Source of the DNA: Prostheceraeus crozeri
Lineage: Eukaryota; Platyhelminthes; Polycladida; Euryleptidae
Assembly (NCBI GenBank): GCA_907163375.1
Contig: CAJQUW010000623.1
Span: 248,001-312,000 of the forward strand
Length of the DNA stretch: 64,000 nt
Direction of reading: 5' to 3'
Both the position numbers and the translations under genes were made by a program. This document shows positions 31,657-43,400 of the stretch, one piece after another. Every line of letters begins with the position of its first letter. The stretch's first letter is position 1. Below the pieces are notes generated by a model. The model was given only the letters and a program-made list of their open reading frames with translations. It was not told the origin of the DNA and ran no database searches.

Positions 31657-33844
31657 CTACAGTCGATACAAATATTAAATTCATTAGAAACAACAACTTC
31701 ATTGTAGAAAATAGTGAAGGGTCATTGTTATTCAAAATCGTAGGAGTGAGGAGCCCCTGTCCCAGTTGTAAGGGGAAATCTAGCGAACACTTTCGAGCAC
31801 ATACCATTTGACGTCTTCAGGCTTTAATGAAGAGAAAAGATATGTCTGAAACAAATGCAGGTCAGGAGAGCAGATGGCTGGTACAGGCAAAGCGAAATAG
31901 ACGGTATAGCAGGGGCCCTAGAAGGCCCGTAGGTTCAAAGTTACAGGTGGACGGTAGGAATTGTGAGAAGGGTCAGTTATGAGTGCTAATTGCCACTTAT
32001 GATATACTATATATTCTATTATAAATTGCTTAAAACAAATAAGTATTGCAAAAAGATGATGTACTTTTCAGCTTACCAATAATACAAATAAATAAGACAT
32101 CTTCCCATTTTCTCTTGTCTTTTCAGGAATCAAGGGCCGTATTAATAGAGCTAGGAATTGCTATTTTCATGGGGCAGCGCTAGATTAGTGAAACGGCATG
32201 GTATTAATAGTCAGGGCTTAGTAGCAGCCACCCTTGTACAAGTGCATGTCTAGTACAACGAGAATAATTGACATTCCGTATAGAAATCTATGTTTTAGCC
32301 AACATTGCTGATTGTCAAGGCCGAAGAGAAGCGATTGCTGTGTTGGAATCCCATCTCATGATACGTATGGAATCATCATCAATTACTTATGCGGATAGCC
32401 ATGGATTCAAAGACAGCTATTTCCGGCAATAACAAGTAAACAGAGGAGTTGGTACTGCACTGTCTATCGGCTAATCATCGCAGTGATTGATAAGACATTT
32501 ATGCAGCACTGCACTGCTATTTTTTGATGATGCTGTTTCAAATGACATTCCTTCGATGTAAGTCATGTCACGTCCAACCTCTCATTATAAAAATCGCCAT
32601 TTACTTTTCTAAATTATAAACACAGAATTCATCCCAAATTCTTGAGTGTTGCTGCAACAAGTTTATGCCATTAGAAAGCTTCTAACCGAAGATTTTCACT
32701 GAGGAAATAGCTATGTAAATTTCACCACTTACATAACTGTACATGCAAGTCGAAATGAAAAGTTCAGCTATATATAAACAAATATATTCTCATATGCAAA
32801 ATTGCAAATTTGGTTGAATATCATTTGACCCACGATTATTCGCAGATAGATCATCACAATTTGATTCACACGTGAGTTGACCATCACAACCATAACAATA
32901 TGCCATGAAATGGTCATGTAGAAGGGCTAGGTTCCTCCAGTAGTAATTCAAAAGCTTTGTCCACATTAAGAAATAGAATTTCATTTGCATTGATAAGCAT
33001 CACTGAAATTCATTGCGTTGGAAGCACATCATTAAACACTACCGGTGCCTACAGTTCTTGCTTTCCCTGTCTTTTATTTTCCGATCGGAAAATGTAACCT
33101 TGATGAGATTTTTCGACAGGACAACAATATCCAAGTTTTGAATGTGAATCTCAGCTTCCCTTGGTTTTATTTTCCGACTGAGTAAAATTTAGTTAGAGTG
33201 CATCGTCTTCATCATTTCCGAAAGAGACTCTTTTATTTACATTTCTCAAATTTTGCATAGGCCTACAACCATTGCCGGGACTCTACCGTGCGATTTCATC
33301 GGATTCTTTCAGACAGATTCGAATGAGCTATGCACAGCCTTGCGTAAGTCGTAATGACTGCTAATCAACATACGCCATTGGGACAAGTAGGCCTATACGA
33401 GAAAATTGTGATACAAATTGTTTTGATTCACCAATACAATACACAAATCGAATATTGACAAGTATTTATACTTTTTTGCATGTGAGTTACGATCTCCAGC
33501 AATGTCTGCTAAATTAGACGTATCTAAAATCTGCTTAACCATCACACAACAAAATGCGAGGAATAAAACCCTTGATCAATTTACAATTTCATGAATCAAA
33601 GCAAAATATTCATTAAAGGTTCTTGCACCACTCACCGACTAAATAAAGTACAAAGTCATGGTCAAAATAAAGTCAAAGCAAAATACTGATAGACGACAGT
33701 GAAATGCAAACCTTCAGTCAGATCATATCCAGAGAGTAGAAAATGTTAATGTCATGATGTCATTCTGAGTTGACATAATGAGCTGCACCTCTAAACATGT
33801 GTAATCAGCCCTACCCGTCAAGCAACGCAGGATCAAAAGAGGTG
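31657..33844. other. Region upstream of the CCM2 coding exons
   Basis: May hold the CCM2 promoter and a 5' untranslated exon; neither could be placed. Frames on both strands are short and unlike known proteins. Confidence 0.45.
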
Positions 33845-34060
33845 TCAGCGCATCTTTTTCTCAATTTCTGATGCACCGGCATCTTCAATGCTTATGTTGA
33901 ATATTCGAGAGGCAACAAATGCCAATAATATCATCACGATAACAAGAACCAAGAATGCGAGATAGAATGACTCCTCATCGAATATGTCAGTAAAAGCAGG
34001 TAAAACAGAGGAAAATCTTCTAACCAGCTCCTCTGATGCATCTATCTTTGCTCGAGTCAT
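33845..34060 (-). CDS. Possible small single-pass membrane protein, 71 residues
   Basis: The ATG at 34060 opens a frame MTRAKIDASEELVRRF and so on. It has an amphipathic N-terminus with acidic F-D-E-E, a strong membrane segment at about residues 32-51 (FYLAFLVLVIVMILLAFVA), then a short polar tail ending EIEKKMR. Length and layout fit the small integral membrane proteins of animals, but I cannot match it to a named one. It sits between CCM2 and VPS11 on the same strand. The membrane segment and acidic/basic flanks are unlikely in random AT-rich frames, though this stays a prediction. It could also be the last exon of a longer gene. Confidence 0.5.
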   Translation of the reverse strand: MTRAKIDASEELVRRFSSVLPAFTDIFDEESFYLAFLVLVIVMILLAFVASRIFNISIEDAGASEIEKKMR

Positions 34061-34069
34061 TCCAGACAA

Positions 34070-37000
34070 TTATTGTGATAAATACCAAGTTTTTGAGACC
34101 GCCAAAGTCAGCTTATCTGCAAAGTAAAAATCATCAAATGTTAACTTGTCTGCAGGATATGATTCTGATGCAATTGATGCACATAAATTAAATACAACTG
34201 AATTCATAATTTTTCTTAACACGACGTCGTAGGTATGAGAGGATCGCTTGTCAAGGGAAGTATCTGGAGGTTTAATTGTAATAATGTACAGTCCATGGCG
34301 TCTTCACATACAAGGAAAGGGGCATCGAAGTTAACATTTTTATAAGTAACGTTTACTAGCTCATAGCCCATGTGAAATATGCAACGCAATCTGTATCCGC
34401 ATGAGTGTTAAGCTGATGAGAGTAAACGCCTGTGCAGTTAATGATAGTCTGTTGATTGGTGGGATTAATTTTTGACCTCCATTCGACTTCCATGTGCTTT
34501 TTTAAGTTTCAGCTTTTAGGTTCATTTTTAAAATATTCCGCCACACTGGATAGCCTTCTCGATTTCTGTAAATTATGTTTCAATGTTCATCCAAAATAAA
34601 AATCAGCACGTCTACTTTTGAGCTCTTCTTTTCATGTGGTCTTGTGACAATGTCACCACTGCACCATACCCAGTGTCAATATTATTAGTGTCTGAAATTT
34701 CTCGAAGGAGCACTTCCCTCTCCGATGCGAACCAGCAGTTAGTGTATAGGACTTTCTCCGCACGAACATTTTACCAGTTACCACAACTTAATGGAATACA
34801 TTTCAAGCATTCCTAGCAGACGCGATGGAAACCCTTCCTAGGTTAACTCACATACAGCTCTTCAAGCAATTTACTTAATGCTAATATGCGGAGACTTACA
34901 ACAACACATCGACAAGCAAAATTAAAAGTTTCAAAATCATGCGATTCAAAAAGAAAAATAGATTCCAATGGCAATTACCATTTTGAAAAACCAACAATAT
35001 TAGCAGAAAAATAACAGATGCCAGCATAATGGAGCCCTGCATACTCGTGATGTTATGTAACATATTTAATAAATGACGTATAGTATTTTCGAACCATTTC
35101 TGATGGTTCGCGTCATTGGTGATATCAAATTTTGAGTGTTCTTTTTCTTTTATAATTATTTTCCAATTGAAATTGTATTTGAAATTTGATCAATACATCA
35201 ATAAAACAAAGTGTCATCATGCCATGAAAATAGGTTTCTCAGAGATCAAGTCAATCGGATGTCTAGTTCATGACTAAAAGATAACATAGCATTTCGTCAT
35301 CTATCATTAACCCTATGAGAAATTTTGAGATAGCTAATAAACCAGCTTCAGATGTCATACAAGCGCTGACAGCGTAGATACACGTGAAGTAGGGAATGTC
35401 AAGCAACACCATCACAAATGCAATCACTATTGCTGATGCTGATGAAGAAGTCGAAGTAGTTTCACGGACAAGTGGATTTACTAAATCCGCAGGTTACTAC
35501 TGAAGGACTTATCGTCAAAAGAAGAAACTCGTTGCAAGAATAAAAATAGCAATTTACCGAGCTCTTATATCGAGAGTACATGAATGAGTAGGCTACTAGG
35601 GAGATGTAAGCGGTAGCGCGTCATTTAAATTTTCAATTATAGTAACTCAACGGAATTCATCACAATTCAAAAATAACAACAGATCAAAACAAGATAGACC
35701 TATGAGAAACGCTAAGGACTCCCTCGACATTGCCCATCTGCTAATGTATTCCTTTAGAGCTGAATCTGACAATTTCCCTGTCAAGTGTGACGACTTCGAA
35801 TCATGTAATGTGCATGGACGTGTACGCCCCTGATGGCTTTCACATGATAGATATCAAATTCCACCAATGCCGCGTCGATGATGGAAAGTTCGGTTTTCTG
35901 TTTTATTTTACAACCGTCAGATTAGACTACCTGCTCATTAGAGCTCAGGATTGTTATTCGACATTTGCTTTGTAGCAGTAGCAATGGTATGTGTTTATAG
36001 ATAGAAAAGGGAATCGTACAGGCCGTGAATAAACACAGCAGATGTAGCAAAATATAATGAAACATTAAATTTGTAGATAAGAGAAAAGTTAACAATATTC
36101 AATAAAGGATAATTCAAATTAAGTTAATAATTAATCCTTAGTCTAGCATCCAGAACAAGTTTCTGCAGGGAACGTGGCCGAAAATAAAACTATCACAGAA
36201 TGATGTACACCCCAAGTTCTACCTGGTTCCTTGTCTTGTCAGACAGGATCAAAGAAAGACCTTAATACAATGGGACTTGAAGTTTTACTATACATTTTTT
36301 TTAATACAATGCAGATTGAAGTTTTTGGTTAAAATGAAATTGTCTATGTTGTTTTCGATTCGGCAAGCCTCCTAATGTCGGTAAGCACAAGAGTTTTGAC
36401 CAATTTTATCCACTTGAACAACATTCTCGCTTACATTGCCGATCAGAAGCATGATAATGACACATACATATATGTAAAAGGAAGTGACATGAAGGCATTC
36501 CATGTCAAAGCTTAGTACTTTTCACTTAATAAGAGAAAGCACAGAAAATTGTACTTTAACCAACACCTTCAATCTCCGTCCCATTGGATTTACATATGTA
36601 TTTCTTTGATCCTGTCTGACAGAAGAATAGCCACGTAGAACACGGCAGACGTGCAGATTCGAAGTATCCCTAGGGATACTTTATCATACATCATCTTGAC
36701 GGCATTGTTAAGAACATGATTTTCCACAGAAGGTAGCGTCCCACCTGCCCTGATGGACGAGCCACTGATTCAAAACAAAAACATTTCAGAAATGTTTTTG
36801 ATCAGTCAAACAAAACCCTATTTGAATTTTCTCGAATCGGATCTCGATGCTTTGTAGGTTCCTAGTTTTTATATTGGATAAGTGACGCACTTGAATAAAC
36901 TATTGACGAAGGTGCCAATCCACAAGTAATATTGATAATTTCAATTTTTTCCTCTTTTCAATGTGATTCCGTGGTAAACAACAAGATCTCCCTACAGCTT

Positions 37001-37174
37001 TGAACTCGATCTAACATTGACTTCACCAATATCGAAAATGCTAGCATGATTCTAATGATTTACATGCAGAAGAATGAAAAAGACCCTTTTGTAATTGGGA
37101 ATCATGTTTGAATCGGGACCTTGATTGATACGTGATTATCTCAATACTGCAATCGAAAGTTACAACAAAATGCT
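34070..37174. other. Intergenic region downstream of VPS11
   Basis: No gene recognised. It contains an inverted pair of a dispersed repeat (36216-36257 and 36600-36646, listed separately). The VPS11 3' untranslated region should lie at the right end. Confidence 0.5.
36216..36646. repeat. Inverted pair of a dispersed repeat
   Basis: CTTTGATCCTGTCTGACA followed by GTAGAAC and related words occurs inverted at 36216-36257 and direct at 36600-36646, about 340 bp apart. A third copy is at 14987-15043, sharing also CGGCAGACGTGCAG. Probably ends of a small DNA transposon. Confidence 0.65.
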
Positions 37175-37460
37175 TTATGCGAAAGGATTTAGTTCATCTG
37201 GATAGACTTCTTGATCTTCTTTCGCTTCTGTCTCCATCTCATCAGCAAATGGATTCGTATTATCAGAGTCGAAGGGATTGGAGCCCTCCGGTGCTTGTTT
37301 AGGAGTATTTGCTGGAGCAGACCCGACGCTCGGAGCAAAATCTGGTACAGAAGAAGCACTTGCGGTTGCTGGAGGTCGTCTGCCGTCTTGAAAGATGTTT
37401 CGGGCCTGACGTGCGGGTTCCTTTGTTCTCTCTGCCATTGAAGTTAGGGCAGCTGCTCGT
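37175..37460 (-). CDS. VPS11: VPS11 last exon: NPF-motif tail
   Basis: The acceptor is CTATTTCATTGCAG and phase 2 joins correctly with exon 4 (AG+A gives Arg). The exon reads RAAALTSMAERTKE, then a Ser/Ala/Pro-rich stretch, then three NPF tripeptides in acidic context (SNPFDSDNTNPFADE and ELNPFA) at the very C-terminus, with stop TAA at 37175-37177. NPF motifs bind EH domains (EHD, EPS15 and intersectin families). Human VPS11 has no such ending. The exon is assigned by phase, strand and distance, not by homology to human VPS11. Confidence 0.75.
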
Positions 37461-40400
37461 CTGCAATGAAATAGCAATTTACTACGGCTAAATCGTCAGG
37501 AGATTAGCGGAGGATAATTAGGCACAATGGAGACAGGGACAGGAACCAAGTCCATCAAAATACTTGAAACTACAATATAACAGGCGCAGTGACCCTGTAG
37601 TAGATAACTGAACGAACGCCACTCGTCTTCCGCGGAATAAGAAGACTTTGGAGATGCCCGATGCATCGGAGACCTTTAATAGATCAACTGAAATATTCAT
37701 ACAATGCTTATGTATATTATTAAATTTCACAATATTTGGAATTGCTATCTAGGAATGAACTATGCATGTTAGAAGAAATTTCTTGGTATAATTGAACTGA
37801 ACATAGATAATAGAAATCATGATAAGTAATGGATGTAGAACTAGATCTAATAGACAAATAAAATATAAAAACTAAACCTATAACAAAAATAACACATAAA
37901 AAATATACAAAAAAACATTATAAAAAGTTCCCATACTACAAAGGGTGGAAGTGAGTCACCTGAGCATCCATTAATTAAACTAGATTTTTGTCTGATTAAA
38001 AGGGATTCCATTCACTTTCGTTTTGCATTGTTTCTTTCAGTCACAAGAATGGTCCACTTTCTCGATGATTCTGGATTATTATTATAGATGTGCTGGTAAA
38101 ATGTAGATGAAGAGGTACTAGTATGTTCACTTACATGAGACTTTATTGTTCTTTAAGTTTCGTCGTTGTAAAATTTGTTGCAGATGGTACATTCAAGGCG
38201 GCAAATCATATACTTTTTTGTGACATAACATTCTTTACGAAAATTATGTGATTTACCGCCTTGAATGTACCATCTGCAATAAATTTTATCGCAGAAAATC
38301 GTATTTTTGAATATCGCAACTTCCATATATGGAAAGCAATATATCCTGATACTCTCAGCATAAATTAGTATACATGTATATTCATTACTCATCTCACTTT
38401 AGAACAAGGCCACCAACAAAAGCTAAATTGCACCAACAAATTGAGATTTCAGAGAGGAAACATTACTTTTTCAATTTCACAAATTCCGTATATGGAGAGT
38501 AATCAATCCTGAAGAATAGATGTGCTTCGAGCCTCCTCATCAATTTTGTTGGAAATCAGCGACTGCGCCTTTAAAATATGTAGTACTGCAGCCACAAAGG
38601 AGGTGCCACACATTTTGAGCAGAATGGTCTATATCATAATGAGCATGACATATTAATTTGATCATCAAAAAAAGAATTAATATTAATTTTGTGAACTTTT
38701 GCATTTTTCTGCTTGTTATCAGGACACTTTTCATCAAAGAATAACGAAAAATATGTTCAAATTGTGATGTTTATAAGATAATCTTGTACAGGACTAAGTA
38801 CAATTTGCTAAAATTTCTATCTGATTGATCCATTATTCCCAGAATAATGTACATGTGATGTTCTCATGACACATTAGTAAGCATCATAATAATGATGAAA
38901 TATAATAAAGAATATAAAATATAAAAATTGAAGAAATATATAAAGAATAAATACAATATAGTTAAATATGTATCTTAAAGAAAGTTGTAGAATCCAATTC
39001 TTGCATTGGAAAACAGCATCATATTATGAGACATGCACGAAGGGCATGTTGAATTCATATGGTTTATATGGATTTTTCCTACTGAGGAAACCGCAGATTA
39101 AATACCGTACATCAACAAGTGGTAGTTACATCGCTTTAGTTTAGAATTCCGCTGTGGAATCATGTATGGAATGCAACATTTATCCAAGATATCATATTGA
39201 AATCATGCTATAAAACTCTTATACATCTTTATAAAGCATGAAGTGGGTATGAATATTGTATGCAACTTTATAATTTTTTACCATCATTGCTTGATTTCCT
39301 CCTCCTTTTTCAAAAATTATTAATTGATGATATATAAATTATCTGCCGCTTCATTATTATTCGCCCCGCTGACATGTTGCATTTCAAAGGATACAACATC
39401 CTACAGAAATACGTGCTGATAAATGACTGCAGAATTTCATAACTAAATGTAGTGGTCAGTAATTTGGTCTCTCCAATCATGGAAGAAAATTTCATCGAAG
39501 TCTACCCACTTACTTGACTGAATCATCATCACTCCCTCTATAAAGAAAAAACAGTCATGGGTATACAAAACAGGACTTTTTTCAATCACACAATGTAGAC
39601 ATTTAACCACGTCCCAAAGACTACATGCATACCACGTCCATATACTGCAAATATCTAAAGCTCTGCTATTTTCACAATCGAAAAAAACTGGAAGGTTCCA
39701 GGGCTGAGTGTAAGCTCAAAATCCGAAGATTCGTCGATTCGTGCGATTCATGATGAGTCTCAGACTTCATTCTTTCAAGCAATGCCGGTTTACTAACATT
39801 CTATGATCTTTGACGATGCATGAAAAAGTAATAATAACACAAAAATCATCCGATGCACCAGATTTAGCATGATGTTTACATGCAAAGCACACTAAACATA
39901 GGATTTGGAAAATTTTTGAATTTTCGCAGGTGAATTTTTGTCCTATGACAAGTTCACATCATCAACAACGAAATAATGTCAACTAATTATGGTAAACCGC
40001 ATCCTAGTCAATATAATTTCTCCAGGCTTCGAAATCAATGTCCCAGTTCCCGAGAAAACCTCGAAATCAAATTTTGAACAACGGGGAGCATTCCTTGCAA
40101 CAGCTAAAACATATATTTCATCCAATATTTTAGCCAGAATATCAATTGCCTATTGCAGTTCATGGAAGTAGGCATGAATAAGCCAATGTTGTATGAGGAT
40201 TGCATAAATTGAAAGGTATCCAAAAAATTCTTATGAAAAAGATTTGCCTTCCCTGTTTTCAGAACAAGCCTGTTTCTGACTTCCTTCCTACTTTAGCAGA
40301 ATTTCTGCTTATCCGGAGCACACTATTCTGCTTTCATCAAACTTACCTCGGATCGACGGGCGGCGTTGCTGGCTTCGTGGCTGACCTCGGCTCTGGTCGG

Positions 40401-43400
40401 ATCGAAGTAGATTTCGGTTCTGTTCTCATTGCAGCAGGCTTCGGATCCGTTCTTGTTGCAGCAGGCTTCGGATCCGTTCGAATTGCTGCTGGTTTCGGAT
40501 CCACTCTCATTGCAGTTGGCAATGAATTCGTTCTGGTTATAGATGATTTCGATTCTGATGCTGCAGCAACTGGTTTCGCTTCTTTCTTAATTTCCACTCG
40601 TGAGACAGGTTTGATCTCAGTCTTCGCTGGACGCACTCTTGCAAAGCCTGGTTTGGCTACCTCGTGAGAAATTAAATCAAAGTCATCATGTGTCGCATCA
40701 GGACCCGTAGATGAGAAGAAAAATGCACTTCTCCTGTCTTCCTCAGTCATTCTCCACGCGGCCAATCGATCTCTAGTCGCAGAATTCTCCTCTGCACAAC
40801 GAGGACATTCTTCTTCCTTCTCGGAGTAGCGCAAGAAGCATTCTTGATGATAAGAATGATCACAAAAGAAGAAAACTGCTGGGAGATCGAGATCGTGTTT
40901 ACAAATTGAGCACTTTTGGTTCTGAAATATCTTTACTGCACCTTCCATCTGACGTACTTCCGCTTTGTGTTCTTCAATCTGCCGTTTGTAGGAATTGATG
41001 AGATCTTCCTCTTCTTCGATTCTCCTGTCCTCTGCTTCCAGTTGGTGAAGTATATATTGTTTGACGACGGCGAGCGACGCCGTATTCGCATTGTTGGCCA
41101 GCATTCTTACCTACAACACAAAAAATTTAGTTTGGCGAAAGATTTTTTTGCTAGGGAAATTAAGATAGTTGATATTATTGACATTGATGAATTATAAACC
41201 TTTATGGAGTCCTTCTTGAGCACTAATGTTAAGATAGTACAATAATTTCTGCACAATACATAATACAGATAGTACAATAATATAATCTTATGAAGACGCT
41301 GCTTGTATGACTGTCTTTAAGTATACAAACTTCAGCTTCAACCTCAATCAAATTTCTATTGAGATCAAGATCATTACCGAATCGGGACTCTTATGTATTT
41401 ATTCTCTCACTGTGATAACTGAAGCATAATTTATCAGAGAAATGAGAGTTATACACTGATGGTTACGATCCAGGTAGCCAGACGTCGAAAATAGATTTGT
41501 TCTTCGTTCTTCTTTCTTGTATACTATTGGCACTATCTTCTCAATCAGTCACCATCCGTTTGCTTTCATCTAGCGAATTTTGGTGATTCAGGTAGTAGGG
41601 CTAAACAACCTATATATACATGTAATCGAAAATCAAGTGTAAATATGGTAGCCTGTATTCAGTGCATTTGTCATATTGGGAGGCAGTTTTACCTGCGACA
41701 AAATGTTTTAAAATTAGAAAAAAAATATTCACGACAGCCAGCCTTATTGGATGAATCCATCGCATTTCAACATTGAAAACTGCCTCTTTCCAAAAGCTGT
41801 TTTTATTGATCTAATGTATGTGTTTGTAAATAAAGCTACCATCCTGTCGACTTACAAATATTAAGACAACATTCAATATCAAAGACACCATCCAACCCAG
41901 CCAAAAACATGTGCTCAACGAGTAGAGATATAGGTCAACTCAAAAATGTTGGTATACACGTAACAATTTTCAACCAAGATATCTAGCTTTTACGGAGATT
42001 ATATTCCTGGAGTTTAAGAAGTACTTCGACTATGACTAGCGCTATGATTGAAGTCTTCAAATGAAAAATTGAATTATTCTGCTTTTTGGCTCACTTTTTG
42101 AGCTTATCCAACTTACAAATATAGTTAATAGAAAAGACCTGCTATATTGATCTGTTGAGTTTACAATTATCTACATGATTAATTAGCACAATGCATTCTA
42201 GGGTTAATAAAAATCATTGTGTGGTATTGAACTACAAAAGGCTAGAATCTTAACTTAGTGACTTCAGCGCATTGACGTGCATCAAATTTTCTTTGCAAAT
42301 TGTGTTGCTAGTAAAGAATATATTATTTTGATTTAATCATTTATTTTCAATTAATCAAGTTTTGCTTTTCATCTGATTTGTGGACCCATTTGTATTAAGT
42401 TAAGATCATTGAATTTGATTATGATAACTCTTTCCACATGAGGCAATTCGTGATAAGCGCAAAAAATGGAAAGTAATCCTATTGACAAAGTTACGTCTTA
42501 TCACTTCCATCAAAGTTTATTGAAAGAACATTATCTCGTTAAATTAGCGTCATCAGCAGTGACAAAAGGATTGGTAAATTATCATTCTTTTTTCTGTCTT
42601 GTAATCATGACAGTCAATTACTTGGCAATTTCTCCAAATGCAGCAGAAAAGTGCACATCTCACATACGGTTCCACACATCAAAAAGAGTGTATTAAACGA
42701 AATCGAAAGTGCCATCACATTGGGGACGTAATTAATGCTGAGTTGTTACTCTACCTAATGTGCTTAATCTGTGCCCATGCTCATATACAAATATGACGCG
42801 GAGCAAGATACATTGGGAAGATTGCGAGTTGTTTGACAACTCGTCAAAAAGACTACTTGCCAATGGTGACTTTTGGTTTTGAAAATTTGACCTTTTCAGT
42901 TATGAATATTCTAAAACTCCCAATTAATAATCCATAAACGATTATTTCTTCTGAAATTGTGCTGATTCGTGTATTGTTATCTTCTGTCTATCAAGTTAAA
43001 ATTTGCTACTACTGCCTGATCTAATCAGTAATATCGTAGAGCTAAATAAAACGTTAAAAGATTAAAACCATTGTACATGTATGCCGTTCGTTAATTTGCT
43101 GTATCTTTTTACCACATAGCTTATCTTCTCAATTTCATGCTGCTATTGAATCAGAGACTTATATTAGCCCTCTTCATTCTCCGTCTTTGAGAAAATACTG
43201 AATCGAGTGTATCATGGAGAAAGTATGCCTTTTTTACTTCTTGAAATTAATGTATTTCCACTTACCACCATCAATGGAGACATTATGTGATGTTCTCGAA
43301 GATATGTTAGTACATGATGCAGCTCAGCACTGCACTGTCGTTCACGTTTAGCGAAATAATCAACGGCTTGGACCCACAAATCGACGTTACTGGCGCCATG

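Noticed and set aside
40200-40667. 155-codon plus-strand frame
   Set aside because: Antisense shadow of the VPS11 tail repeats; its Gly/Val/Asp pattern is the complement of the RTDPKPAAT units.
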